From assembly GCA_903910445.1 (NCBI GenBank), contig CAIVZR010000003.1, positions 1 to 64,000 on the forward strand: a stretch of DNA of 64,000 bases, given 5' to 3'. The notes below the pieces were generated by a model. It was not told where the DNA came from. It made no database searches and was given only the letters and a program-made list of their open reading frames with translations. The translations under genes and the position numbers were made by a program. This DNA comes from an uncultured Bacteroidota bacterium. Its GTDB lineage: Bacteria > Bacteroidota > Bacteroidia > UKL13-3. Position 1 is the first letter of the stretch; the number at the start of each line of letters is the position of its first letter. Of the stretch, positions 43,277 to 52,570 are shown piece by piece.

Positions 43277-44290
43277 TTATTGAATCGAATTCTCAATAGC
43301 CTGAAGAATTTTATCTTCATTTATTTCATTCATACATTTAAAATGTCCCCTAGGGCATCGGTCATATCCTAATTTACTGCAAGGCCTGCACGAAAGGTTT
43401 TCGACCTGAATGATGGTTGAGTTTTTTTGTTCTAACTCTTTACTGCCATAATACGGAGTCATTCCGAACTCTGGAATCGTATTGCCCCATAAGGAGATGA
43501 TAGGCTTCTTAAATGCGGCCGCAATATGCATCATGCCCGTGTCATTAGTGATAACTAAATCGGCATTTTTAAGTATGGAGGCTGATTGAGAAATACCATA
43601 TTTATTTACCCCGTTATATATTTTATTAATACCCAATTTACGCATTATTCTTGCCGCATTCTCTACCTCAGTATTACCACCTAACAAAATGATAGGCTTA
43701 TTAATTTTCTCGCATAAATGAATGACTTTGTCGTTAGGTAATCGTTTGGTGAAAAAAGTACCGCCAATTACAAATGCTATATATCCATTAGAAAATGCTG
43801 GTGGTAGTTTTGCGATATCAATTTCATCAACTAAGTTAATAAAGAAATCGAGGCCCTCATAATCATTATGTACATTCAAGGGAGCAATCATTTCAAAATA
43901 ACGATCAACAATATGCATTCTAGGCAATTTGTCTTTTTTGAAAAATACCATTAACCACTTCTCAAAATTCAATTTATTATAAGAGAAACTTTTGCCACCA
44001 ATTTGTTTTTTAATCAACCAACTGCGCAAATTATGGTGCAGGTCAATTACATAATCATACTTCTCATTTTTAAGTTCAATAATTGTATCGCTCAATTCCT
44101 TCTTTAAAAAATAGAACTTATTGATATATGGATTTTCGTTTACCATATTCTTGAACTTCGATTTTGTCACAAAGTGAAGTTGAGCATCAGGGTAGGTTTT
44201 TCTTAAACATCTTACCACTGGAGAAGTAAGTACAATATCGCCAATAGAACTAAGGCGGATGATTAGAATTTTAAGAGGTCGTTTATTCAT
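43277..44290 (-). CDS. GT9 family glycosyltransferase (ADP-heptosyltransferase-like)
   Basis: A 337-residue GT-B protein of the heptosyltransferase family. The N-terminus KILIIRLSSIGDIVLTSPVV is diagnostic. Mid-protein ILLGGNTEVENAARIM and the donor-binding VITNDTGMMHIAAAFKKPII then SLWGNTIPEFG are also as in family 9. It adds heptose or another sugar to lipopolysaccharide core on the cytoplasmic face of the inner membrane. The C-terminus has CRPCSKLGYDRCPRGHFKCM, a four-cysteine run common in Bacteroidota members of the family. Its start lies two bases after the DUF2797 stop, so the two are cotranscribed. Confidence 0.9.
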   Translation of the reverse strand: MNKRPLKILIIRLSSIGDIVLTSPVVRCLRKTYPDAQLHFVTKSKFKNMVNENPYINKFYFLKKELSDTIIELKNEKYDYVIDLHHNLRSWLIKKQIGGKSFSYNKLNFEKWLMVFFKKDKLPRMHIVDRYFEMIAPLNVHNDYEGLDFFINLVDEIDIAKLPPAFSNGYIAFVIGGTFFTKRLPNDKVIHLCEKINKPIILLGGNTEVENAARIMRKLGINKIYNGVNKYGISQSASILKNADLVITNDTGMMHIAAAFKKPIISLWGNTIPEFGMTPYYGSKELEQKNSTIIQVENLSCRPCSKLGYDRCPRGHFKCMNEINEDKILQAIENSIQ

Positions 44291-44292
44291 AA

Positions 44293-45087
44293 TTATGCTT
44301 CTAAGGTAATTTTATAGCCGCTATGTGTCCTAATATTAAGTACTGTATTGTCGGCAAAAATTAGGTATTGCCCTTTGATACCTTGCAAAACACCACCAAC
44401 TTGCGGTGACTTTTCAAAATTAGTACTTGTAACTTTCTCTGGGTTGGCTACCAAAGGATAATTGATATTGGTTATTGAATTATCAGGAATATAGTATTCC
44501 TTCATTTCCATTGGAATAAATTGTTGAAGTTGTTCTTTTATTGAAATAATATCTTTTAATGTTTTTTCACCTCGTAACATTTTCCGCCAATCAGTTTTAT
44601 CTGTAAGATGTTCCTTCATTGCCACTTCAATCATTCCCGCTAAATACCTATTGGGTGTTTTAGCGAAAATTATTGCAGCATCGGCTCCTTGATCAATCCA
44701 TCGGGTAGGTATTTGTGAATCCCGAGTTACTCCCACTTTGATGTCGCTACTTGCCGCTAAATATACATAATGCGGTTTTACATGGTGCTCAAGTTCCCAT
44801 GCCGGATCTCTTCCTTCACCCAAATGTCCTCTGCATAATTCAGGCCTTATAATACATTCGGCATTTTCAGGACTTTTGGAGAAGCATGGGAAACAGAGAC
44901 CTTGTGCGAATGACTTGGCCGTTGCCCTGCCGCATACAACACAGTTTATTTGATTTAGGTAGGTTAGTGAAATTACTTCGCCAATGTATTCATTCATTAG
45001 CACTCGTTCGTCATTCAATGGCAACCAATACAAAACTTCTTTTGATAATTGTGTTTCCATCTTTTCGATATTACCGGTAACCTCCAT
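44293..45087 (-). CDS. DUF2797 protein
   Basis: A 264-residue cytoplasmic protein. The N-terminal part has paired cysteines in CVVCGRATAKSFAQGLCFPC and a third site NAECIIRPELCRGHLGEGRD, a likely zinc ribbon. The core HYVYLAASSDIKVGVTRDSQ then IPTRWIDQGA resembles the GIY-YIG fold (Y-x-Y at the start, K-V-G strand, R in the following helix). This matches DUF2797, whose function is unknown; nucleic-acid binding or cleavage is a reasonable inference from the fold. It sits two bases upstream of the GT9 gene, a pairing that looks like convenience rather than pathway. A start at the tenth codon (Met) is possible. Confidence 0.82.
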   Translation of the reverse strand: MEVTGNIEKMETQLSKEVLYWLPLNDERVLMNEYIGEVISLTYLNQINCVVCGRATAKSFAQGLCFPCFSKSPENAECIIRPELCRGHLGEGRDPAWELEHHVKPHYVYLAASSDIKVGVTRDSQIPTRWIDQGADAAIIFAKTPNRYLAGMIEVAMKEHLTDKTDWRKMLRGEKTLKDIISIKEQLQQFIPMEMKEYYIPDNSITNINYPLVANPEKVTSTNFEKSPQVGGVLQGIKGQYLIFADNTVLNIRTHSGYKITLEA

Positions 45088-45157
45088 CCCGCAAATATAC
45101 GTTTGAGTAGGAAAATAATGAATTGAAAAATCAACAGAATGAATGATTTTTTGTCAA

Positions 45158-48100
45158 TTAGCGAAGTAAGGTAACAGTTCCGTTTTTAATTACTCGTTTA
45201 TTATCGAATCCTTTATATTCAATCATGTAAATATAGGCGTCCATTTGGCATGTTTTACCTTTGAATGTACCATCCCAACTTACTTTTGGGTCATCACTCT
45301 CGAATAGTTTTTCACCCCATCGATCATAAATTTGAATATGAAACTCCTTTATTGAAGCAGTAAAAATATCGTATGAATCATTAAGTCCATTTCCATCAGG
45401 GGTAAAAGCATTAGGAATCCAGACTAATGGATCAAATCCAAAACAAATTTCATTACTCCAGCTTTCTTGGTCATAGCCACCAATATTTTCAATGGCACGT
45501 ATTCGATAGCATTGATAGTAACTATCGAATCCATTTTTATAAGCAGCACTCGTATCGCTATATAAATCATAGAGTTCGTAGCTACCATGATCGCCTAATT
45601 TTCGATATAATTCATAATGCTTCACACTATTCCATCCGTAATAGTTATTCCAATTTAAAACAACAGCATAATTGTCGTCATTGGCTTTTGTTCCAGAGAG
45701 AAGTATGTTACGATGAAAAGGAGCAGTAATAATGTCGCCGCATAAGTTTTTTATTCTAACATTATACTCAAAGGCCGTTTTATTTGTGTTTTGATACTTA
45801 TGAATAAATACCGAATCATTTTTGGAAACACTATCAACATAAACAAATGCATTATTAGTAAAGGCTGTACGTTTCCAGATTTCAAAATTACTATTATAAC
45901 GAGGGGCATTTAAAAGTTTCCATTGCAATATCACACTCGTTTCATTTGAGTATAAATCACCAACCGATTTTACCACAATCACAGGATGGTCAACAAATAT
46001 TTTAAAGTATTGTGTATCGCCAACACAACCAAATTCGGATACTTCCACCACTTGAAGAATGCAATTATGATTATCGTCCCAGTCAACAATTACACTATTG
46101 GTATTGTTGCCACTTACGATGGTGCCATTCGTTGCCGTCCAGAGATAAGTAGAATTGGCATACCCATTTACGTGATACGTTTTTCCAAGATTATTTGGGA
46201 AACAAACAATTGAATCGCCTTTAATTTTAGAAGTTGTGGGCTTAGGATGAACCGTGATGAAGGTATCAATTCGGTTTCCAATACAGCTATCTTTAGATGT
46301 TTCAAGCACAGATAATTGATAAACACCAGGAAGATTCCAAATAAACTTCACTGTGTTCGAACCCTGGCCTATGATATTAGTGGTGTCGTTATTCAACCAC
46401 CATCGATATGTTGATTTGGGATAGCCATTCAAACTATAATAGGTGGTGTCCAATCCCTGGCAAACAAATTTATCGCCAATAATACGATCAGCTTTAGGTA
46501 TTGGGCTTATTCTAACATTCAAGGTTGCCGGTAATCCGTTGCAAGGAAGGTTATTAATACTATCAAAACTTGTTTCAATACAAGTTACCGTGCCAAGTCC
46601 AGCAGCCCCCCAGTCGACTGTAATTTTCGGAGCAGTTGTTCCTTGATTTAAATTCGTTCCCCCAGTAACAAACCATGTATATAATGACCTACGGGTATAA
46701 ACTACTTCGTATGTTTTGTTCTGTTCAAATTCACAAACTACACTATCTCCAATAGGAGTAAATCCTTGTATAACATGGTTAATAATTACGGATGCATACA
46801 TTGTATCACTTACACAACCTTCTTTACTGGTGGCAACAACCTTTATTGTTCCAATGCCTACATCACCCCAATTAATTGTAATTTTATTGAAATTACTTCC
46901 TGATGATTGGTATCCACCAGTTACAAACCATTCATAGGTGGCATCCTTAATGAAAGTAGTTTGATAATCAACAAAAGTAATATTTGGGCAAACAGAACGA
47001 GGTCCCTTAATCGTGTCAATCACTGCATTTGCGATTCTAACATTGTATATTAGAGTATCACTTCCACAGCCGTTGGGGCTTATTTCTACCAATTTAATTC
47101 TCCCTATACCGGGGGCGCCCCATTTCACTGAAATTGCACCGGTGTTACCTCCAGAAATTTGCGTTCCACCTACTATGCTCCAGTTAAAAACCGATACAGG
47201 AGTATAGCTCAAAGAATAACTCTCAACGTCTTTTTCACAAACTACTGAGTCGCCAACGATTGAATAATTTATTACAGGTATTCGATAAACTGTTACCGGT
47301 ATTGTTATGGGCAACCCAACACAACCGGCAGCTGTGGTATCATTCACCGTTATACTACCAATGCCTGGATTATTCCATTTCACTTGAACAATATTTTTTC
47401 CTTGGCCGGATACAATTGTTCCCCCATTTATTATCCAATTAAAGCCAACCCCTTTTTTACTAAAAGCTTGATAGGTGTAAATATATTTTTCACATGGCGC
47501 CTTCGTACCAACCACACTAATATTAGATATATATGGCGTAACCAATATATTGAAATCGTTAGAAACTGCTTTCGGCGGGCAGCCTGAATCGGAAACTGTA
47601 ACAGTAAATGAATAAGGATAATTACGAACTTGGCTTGTTGGAATACATGTAGTTTGCCAACAAAATTCATAAATAATACTTGCAGCGTTGGAAGTAACTT
47701 TAGTAATGGTAGCCAAAGGGCCTTTGTATCCATTTGTGCCATTAATTATATCTCCAAAGTACTTAAAGCTCATCTCCTTTTGCACATTTGGATTTATATT
47801 ATAATCTGGATCCTGATACTTAATATTAAAACACAGTTTATCTCCAGCCTCAACCGAATAATTGTATCCACCTTTTCCATCAGGTGTTCCAGTTACTGAT
47901 ATTGCAGGTTTTTTGTTCGGTGTGCAAGTAATAGCGATCAATTGTAAATCACGTCGTATTTCACTTAGGTAAACCCAAACACCATTAATTTTTCGATATT
48001 GTTTTACTACAACAGCAAAGGAGAACTGCCCTACAATAGGTGCTAACAGTGTAGTTAATCCTGTTTGAGAATTAATGGAAAGTAAACCTCCTGAACCAAA

Positions 48101-48823
48101 TGGGAGGTTGAAATTATACCCCGATTTATAACCAGCAAGTGGTAATGGTAAATTGATAAATCCCGGAGGTTGTGGTTTTGGATTGGTTTTATCACCACCT
48201 GTCCAAGGCTGAGCTAAACTATAAACTAATGAGTCGCCATCAGCATCAGTTGCAGCATTACTATAAACTACAGTATCCCCAACACAAACATAGGGGGCAG
48301 GAACACCTAAAATTACCGGTGAATTGTCTTGATTTTGAGTAGCAGGAGGGATGTAAGCATAATAGGATTGGCCGTAGTCGTCTGATAAATTATTTTGGGC
48401 ATTTCTGCAGCAACGCTGGTACCAAAGATGGTATCCCTTATCAGCATCTACTACAATTTGCTTTTTGTAAATTCCTTCTTCAATACAAACATTAGCGCTA
48501 AAATTGCAATCCACCCCGCCATTTGGAGGGTTCACTCTTGTACGTGAAATAAGAAACATGCTAACGGTCTGATCCCATGCCAAGGTCTCGTCGTAAACCC
48601 CCATTTCAAGCGCTGCTTGAGAGGTATTCAATCCATCAAAATCAGCTTGTCCATTGAGGCAATCTCTATAAACAGTAATTGTAATTTCATAAATTGCTTT
48701 TGATTGGTTGGGTCCTGTTCTTCCAATATATCGATACGTCATGATACCTCCGAGTAAATGCGTTGCATTTAACTGGAGTGCAGATAATAGAATAAAGAAA
48801 AAGAATATAATCTTTTTAACCAT
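45158..48823 (-). CDS. Giant secreted protein with PKD-like repeats and T9SS type B (CHU_C) domain
   Basis: Start at ATG 48823 (1221 residues); the upstream TTG adds ten residues before the signal peptide MVKKIIFFFFILLSALQL. The mature N-terminus THLLGGIMTYRYIG, with YEITITVYRDCLNG, is characteristic of gliding-associated surface proteins. From ~460 to ~930 come six related modules of ~80-95 residues with the pattern W-x-x-x-GG-x(~15)-V-x-W-x-x-PG-x-G-x-I-x-V-x-E-T...GC, for example VKWGAPGIGRIKLVEISPNG and ITINWGDVGIGTIKVVATSK. A fibronectin-like part follows, and the last ~95 residues (VWIPNAFTPDGNGLNDSYD, YDRWGEKLFES) form a CHU_C type B sorting domain. It is likely an adhesin or gliding-related fibre. 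Confidence 0.9.
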   Translation of the reverse strand: MVKKIIFFFFILLSALQLNATHLLGGIMTYRYIGRTGPNQSKAIYEITITVYRDCLNGQADFDGLNTSQAALEMGVYDETLAWDQTVSMFLISRTRVNPPNGGVDCNFSANVCIEEGIYKKQIVVDADKGYHLWYQRCCRNAQNNLSDDYGQSYYAYIPPATQNQDNSPVILGVPAPYVCVGDTVVYSNAATDADGDSLVYSLAQPWTGGDKTNPKPQPPGFINLPLPLAGYKSGYNFNLPFGSGGLLSINSQTGLTTLLAPIVGQFSFAVVVKQYRKINGVWVYLSEIRRDLQLIAITCTPNKKPAISVTGTPDGKGGYNYSVEAGDKLCFNIKYQDPDYNINPNVQKEMSFKYFGDIINGTNGYKGPLATITKVTSNAASIIYEFCWQTTCIPTSQVRNYPYSFTVTVSDSGCPPKAVSNDFNILVTPYISNISVVGTKAPCEKYIYTYQAFSKKGVGFNWIINGGTIVSGQGKNIVQVKWNNPGIGSITVNDTTAAGCVGLPITIPVTVYRIPVINYSIVGDSVVCEKDVESYSLSYTPVSVFNWSIVGGTQISGGNTGAISVKWGAPGIGRIKLVEISPNGCGSDTLIYNVRIANAVIDTIKGPRSVCPNITFVDYQTTFIKDATYEWFVTGGYQSSGSNFNKITINWGDVGIGTIKVVATSKEGCVSDTMYASVIINHVIQGFTPIGDSVVCEFEQNKTYEVVYTRRSLYTWFVTGGTNLNQGTTAPKITVDWGAAGLGTVTCIETSFDSINNLPCNGLPATLNVRISPIPKADRIIGDKFVCQGLDTTYYSLNGYPKSTYRWWLNNDTTNIIGQGSNTVKFIWNLPGVYQLSVLETSKDSCIGNRIDTFITVHPKPTTSKIKGDSIVCFPNNLGKTYHVNGYANSTYLWTATNGTIVSGNNTNSVIVDWDDNHNCILQVVEVSEFGCVGDTQYFKIFVDHPVIVVKSVGDLYSNETSVILQWKLLNAPRYNSNFEIWKRTAFTNNAFVYVDSVSKNDSVFIHKYQNTNKTAFEYNVRIKNLCGDIITAPFHRNILLSGTKANDDNYAVVLNWNNYYGWNSVKHYELYRKLGDHGSYELYDLYSDTSAAYKNGFDSYYQCYRIRAIENIGGYDQESWSNEICFGFDPLVWIPNAFTPDGNGLNDSYDIFTASIKEFHIQIYDRWGEKLFESDDPKVSWDGTFKGKTCQMDAYIYMIEYKGFDNKRVIKNGTVTLLR

Positions 48824-49030
48824 TATGTGTTTTTTGTAGCGATAACTTAACAAAGTTCCGATTATTTAACGATAAAACAAAGGAAGTATTTTAAAAAAGT
48901 ATAAATAATAAATCTAGCATTCAGTATTCATCAGGTTTACTGATAAATAAGGGATTCTGATGCTATAGACGTAATTTTCGAAAAAAGGTTTGAAGTTAAA
49001 TTGTAAATAAAAAGTTAAGGGCTGGAGTTC

Positions 49031-49540
49031 TTAAGAAAAGATCTTCTCAAGAAAGGCTGGATTCACCGCAATTGCAATACTATGGCCTACGATATCGATA
49101 TTAATTTTAAAGTTTTTTGAGCCAGTTTCACTCAAAAATCCTTCGGCACCAGCTAATGGGCCTTGTATTACTCGAATCTTATCACCTGATTGTAGTGTGC
49201 TACTTATTTCTATTTCATCGGGCGACTCAAGGAGTAGTTTTAAAAATGAAATTTGGTTGTCCGGAATTCTTTGAGGAATACTGCCAAAACTTATCACTTT
49301 CAGAATTCCATCAATAGGTAGCACCTTTTTTATGTCTGCTGCAAGCACCTTTATGAAAATATAGCTTTTGAAAACGGGCTCTACAACCATCTTTTTTCTG
49401 TCGCTCCATTGTTTGAGCGTTTTCATTAAAGGCAAATAATGTTCTATGCCATGTTTTTCTAATTTTTCCGACACTTTTTTTTCAGCTCTAGGAAAGGTAT
49501 AGAAAGCATACCAATAGGCGATATTATCTTCAGGCTTCAA
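49031..49540 (-). CDS. UpxY/NusG-like transcription antiterminator
   Basis: A 169-residue NusG paralogue. The start must be TTG 49540: the codon before it is TAA, and the first ATG would cut into the fold. Residues ~8-100 are the NGN domain (AYWYAFYTFPRAEKKVSEKL, then GIEHYLPLMKTLKQWSDRKK, VEPVFKSYIFI), which contacts RNA polymerase. Residues ~115-165 are a KOW domain (LQSGDKIRVIQGPLAGAEGF). UpxY proteins lock RNA polymerase into a processive state, usually at the head of a capsular polysaccharide operon. Here the next gene, 207 bases on, is the 3.7-kb secreted protein, and the GT9 gene comes later. It is not the housekeeping NusG, which would be longer and near rplK. Confidence 0.87.
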   Translation of the reverse strand: MKPEDNIAYWYAFYTFPRAEKKVSEKLEKHGIEHYLPLMKTLKQWSDRKKMVVEPVFKSYIFIKVLAADIKKVLPIDGILKVISFGSIPQRIPDNQISFLKLLLESPDEIEISSTLQSGDKIRVIQGPLAGAEGFLSETGSKNFKINIDIVGHSIAIAVNPAFLEKIFS

Positions 49541-49564
49541 TTAAAATGAGTTTATTTGTGGGGT

Positions 49565-49572
49565 CAAATTTA
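49565..49572 (-). promoter_or_regulatory. -7 box TAAATTTG of UpxY-like gene
   Basis: TAAATTTG on the minus strand lies 24 bases before the TTG start. No good TTG at the expected -33 position. Confidence 0.45.
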
Positions 49573-49632
49573 CAAATATGCATTGAGCCTTTTATATATT
49601 TATTATATCAAAGATTCAGTTTGCAATATAAT

Positions 49633-50259
49633 ATGAAACAGATATTTTATATCATCCGACATGGAGAAACCGACTATAATAAGGCGGGTATGGTGCAAGG
49701 CAGTGGAGTAGATAGCAGCTTGAATTCAACAGGAATAAAACAGGCGAATGCTTTTTTTGAATCGTATAAGTCTACTAAATTCGATAAGATTTTTGTTTCA
49801 GGATTAAAGCGTACAAAAGAAAGTGTACAAGGATTTATTGATATTGGGATTCCGTATGAATCCATACTTGAATTAAATGAAATAAGCTGGGGCGATTTTG
49901 AAGGGCAACCTGTGTCGGAGGAGATGCGTGAAAGGTACTTGAATATTATCGATGAATGGCAAAAAGGACATCTCGACTTAGCCTACAAAAATGCTGAAAC
50001 CCCATTGCAGATGCAGGCAAGACAAAAAATTGCACTTCAAAAAATACTGGCCTTATCAAGAGAAGGTAATCAATTCCTAATTGCCACTCATGGTCGTTAC
50101 CTTAGGGCATTTATATGCTTATTATTGAATCATCCTTTACATCAAATGGATGATTTTCTTCATAGCAATCTTTGCTTGTATCGATTTGAATATGATGGCG
50201 AAAAATTCACACTTCTAGATGCATTTAATACGATGCACCTAGAAGGTATGGAATCATAG
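49633..50259 (+). CDS. Histidine phosphatase family protein (phosphoglycerate mutase-like)
   Basis: Start at ATG 49633 (208 residues), since MKQIFYIIRHGETDYN opens the domain; an ATG at 49546 would add 29 residues and overlap the divergent UpxY promoter region. Catalytic residues are H10 in RHGE, the arginine of ILSGLKRTKES-like segment (FVSGLKRTKESVQ), the Glu in ELNEISWGDFEG and the second His in FLIATHGRYLRAFICL. The length fits cobC/GpmB-type phosphatases. It removes a phosphate from a small molecule via a phosphohistidine; which one cannot be told. It is followed tail-to-tail by yidC 20 bases on. Confidence 0.88.
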   Translation: MKQIFYIIRHGETDYNKAGMVQGSGVDSSLNSTGIKQANAFFESYKSTKFDKIFVSGLKRTKESVQGFIDIGIPYESILELNEISWGDFEGQPVSEEMRERYLNIIDEWQKGHLDLAYKNAETPLQMQARQKIALQKILALSREGNQFLIATHGRYLRAFICLLLNHPLHQMDDFLHSNLCLYRFEYDGEKFTLLDAFNTMHLEGMES

Positions 50260-50279
50260 AAAAGCCTATTGGCTCTAAA

Positions 50280-52091
50280 TTATTTCTTTTTGCGCTGTTG
50301 TTGTTGTTTCATTGCCTCATCAAGACGTTGTTGAAACTTCGACTTGGTTTGACTTTCAGGGCGTTTTTTGTTCTCTTCTATTTGTGCCAAGAGCTTATTA
50401 TCATCCACCAATCGACGAGCAAATAATTGTTGTCCTAAGGTCATTGCTGTAGCAATGGTTGAATAGTATGAGAATCCAGCCGAATAGTTATTGAAAATAC
50501 CAAGGAAAATAACAGGCATTATATAACCAATCCATTTGTACTCCTTAGGTTGGGTACTAAATTGATTACTCCAAAAGGTCATTGCCAAGGTTACTAGCGT
50601 CATTAGAATCGTCCACAAACTCACGTGATCGCCATAGAATGGGATATTTGTACCGAGGTTCAGAATCGAGTCATAGGTTGATAAGTCGTCGCACCATAAA
50701 AAGCCTTTTTGACGCAGGTCAATGCAAGAAGGGAAAAATTGAAACATCGACATTAAGAAAGGAAGTTGAAGTAACATAGGCAAACAACCTCCCAATGGAC
50801 TTACTCCTGCTTTTTTATAAAGCTTCATCGTTTCTTGCTGACGACGTTGTAAATCTTCCTTGTATTTTTCATTTAGCACATCAATATCTGGTTTCAATAC
50901 CTTCATTTTGGCCATCGATTTATACGAACCATAAACCATTGGAAATAATGCCAGCTTGATTATTAGCGTTAAGAGTAAAATGATGATACCGAAGTTGCTT
51001 ATGTATTTACTTAGAAACTCAAAAATAGGAATGGTCACAAACATATTCACCCATCCAAAAATTCCCCATCCTACTTTTACCATTTTCTCCATGCCAAGGT
51101 CGGCCGATTTTAGAATATTGTAATCATTAGGGCCAAAATAAAATTTCAATGCATAGCTATTATTAGCTTGTGACGTATTAAAAGGCAAATAAGATGTAGT
51201 ACTAAGTTCTTTTACATAGTTACCCATATTAATATTTTTCACTTCTACTCTAGAGTTTGTGAATGATTGATCAGCAATAATTGTAGAATTAAAGAATGCT
51301 TGCTTAAATCCAATCCATTTTAGACTATATGGGAAATCCTCTATTACTTCTTTACTTTCAGAGATATTATCTGCAGCTTGATCAGGTTGCTTATACCAAA
51401 TCGTTGTGGCTTGCATTTCCTGAGTAAGAGCCTTTTCTTGTTTTGGAATGCGAGCACTCCAATCCACTTGAAGCGATTGTGAATTGATAATATTATTCAT
51501 ACCATCAAATTTTACATCATAGCCAACCATATAACTACCAGGCTTCAGGCTATACGTTTGAACAATAGCGGTATTCGCATCCAATGAAGCGGTAAGCGTT
51601 ATTGATTCTCCTTGTTTGGCTGATGGAGTGAAATACAAATCAGCGGTATTAATGGTTTGTGCTTGCTTAGTAGGAAAGGTTATGTTGAATTTATTAAAAC
51701 CGCTCTCTAATAAAATCAAATCTGTTCCATCGGCACGTCTGAATTTCTTGAGTTGAACACTTTGAATATTTCCACCTTTACTATTCAAGGTAATCTTGAG
51801 AAGGTCATTCTCGAGAATGCAATTTTCATTAACACCTTGCGCCACTTGGCCAAAACCACCAAGCTGAGCAGCTTTTATTGAGTCTTGAATTTTGTGATCT
51901 AAGCTATCGGCTGCTTTCACAATTTCGGGCGCAATCTTTTCAATTGAATCCTTTTTTTGATTTACTAAGGCTAGCGAATCTTTCTTTGTATTATAATTTT
52001 CGACATCTTTACGCGAGGGATTGGTTACGAAGAAGTATACTAGTAACAGTAATCCGATGAGTAATAACCCCGTCCTTGCGGTTTTATCCAT
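50280..52091 (-). CDS. yidC: Membrane protein insertase YidC
   Basis: YidC inserts and folds inner-membrane proteins, alone or with SecYEG. The 603 residues show the Gram-negative layout: TM1 (LLLIGLLLLVYFFVT, ~9-23), a large periplasmic beta domain (~75-350) and a five-helix core from ~350 (LSKYISNFGIIILLLTLIIK). The core holds a cytoplasmic coiled loop (ALFPMVYGSYKSMAKMKVLK), then AGVSPLGGCLPMLLQLPFL and the conserved SCIDLRQKGFLWCDDLSTYD. The C-terminal tail is Lys/Gln-rich (QQQQRKKK), as in species whose YidC binds ribosomes. In many Bacteroidota pyrG precedes yidC; here a divergent CoA-binding gene does. Confidence 0.97.
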   Translation of the reverse strand: MDKTARTGLLLIGLLLLVYFFVTNPSRKDVENYNTKKDSLALVNQKKDSIEKIAPEIVKAADSLDHKIQDSIKAAQLGGFGQVAQGVNENCILENDLLKITLNSKGGNIQSVQLKKFRRADGTDLILLESGFNKFNITFPTKQAQTINTADLYFTPSAKQGESITLTASLDANTAIVQTYSLKPGSYMVGYDVKFDGMNNIINSQSLQVDWSARIPKQEKALTQEMQATTIWYKQPDQAADNISESKEVIEDFPYSLKWIGFKQAFFNSTIIADQSFTNSRVEVKNINMGNYVKELSTTSYLPFNTSQANNSYALKFYFGPNDYNILKSADLGMEKMVKVGWGIFGWVNMFVTIPIFEFLSKYISNFGIIILLLTLIIKLALFPMVYGSYKSMAKMKVLKPDIDVLNEKYKEDLQRRQQETMKLYKKAGVSPLGGCLPMLLQLPFLMSMFQFFPSCIDLRQKGFLWCDDLSTYDSILNLGTNIPFYGDHVSLWTILMTLVTLAMTFWSNQFSTQPKEYKWIGYIMPVIFLGIFNNYSAGFSYYSTIATAMTLGQQLFARRLVDDNKLLAQIEENKKRPESQTKSKFQQRLDEAMKQQQQRKKK

Positions 52092-52117
52092 GATTAATTG
52101 AGATTTTTTTAAGGGTG

Positions 52118-52125
52118 CGAATTTA
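52118..52125 (-). promoter_or_regulatory. -7 box TAAATTCG of yidC
   Basis: TAAATTCG on the minus strand, 26 bases before ATG 52091. A TTT about 16 bases further up is a weak -33 candidate. Confidence 0.4.
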
Positions 52126-52163
52126 GTTAAAAGAGAGGATAAAACGATGCTGACAAAAACCTT

Positions 52164-52171
52164 ATTTTCGA
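52164..52171 (+). promoter_or_regulatory. -7 box TATTTTCG of CoA-binding protein gene
   Basis: TATTTTCG, about 22 bases before the start at 52194. The box for the divergent yidC promoter lies 38 bases away, so the two promoters are back to back. Confidence 0.4.
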
Positions 52172-52193
52172 AGGCGTTATTAAAGCCGAAAAT

Positions 52194-52553
52194 ATGTCAA
52201 CCACCTTAGTTATCGGAGCCAGTAGTAATTCTGATCGATATGCCAATAAAGCGATTCGCAGCCTTTTAATGCATAAGCACCATGTAGTTGCTATCAGCAA
52301 AAGTTCGGGGCAGGAGTCGGGAATTGAGTTCATGAAACCGCTATCACCACTGAACAATATCGACACGGTAACCCTCTATATAAACCCTGTATTACAGCAG
52401 ATTTACTATAATTATATCATTGATTTGAAACCACGCAGAGTGATTTTTAATCCAGGTACAGAGAATGATAAATTTGAACAGATGCTAATGGACAAAGGAA
52501 TTGAGCCTGTAATTGCCTGCACCCTCGTGCTTCTTAGCATAGGCGATTATTAA
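52194..52553 (+). CDS. CoA-binding domain protein (YccU-like)
   Basis: A 119-residue stand-alone CoA-binding Rossmann domain. MSTTLVIGASSNSDRYANKA contains the G-A-S-x-x-x-x-x-x-A-x-K-A loop; KHHVVAISKS is the second strand, and IDTVTLYINP with RRVIFNPGTENDKFEQML gives the later conserved portion. The length is typical of this family (~115-140). Such proteins bind CoA or a related nucleotide, often without catalysis; a regulatory or acyl-handling role is a guess. It is divergent from yidC and convergent with the double-AAA gene (17-base gap). Confidence 0.85.
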   Translation: MSTTLVIGASSNSDRYANKAIRSLLMHKHHVVAISKSSGQESGIEFMKPLSPLNNIDTVTLYINPVLQQIYYNYIIDLKPRRVIFNPGTENDKFEQMLMDKGIEPVIACTLVLLSIGDY

Positions 52554-52570
52554 TCGAAAAATATTTTATG

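Noticed and set aside
45986-47899. Several rightward frames of 60-103 codons
   Set aside because: All are antisense to the PKD-like repeats of the giant secreted protein and arise from their biased codon use.
50250-50280. Short AGCC/GGCT hairpin between the phosphatase gene and yidC
   Set aside because: Only four base pairs and no T run, so it is too weak to call a terminator.
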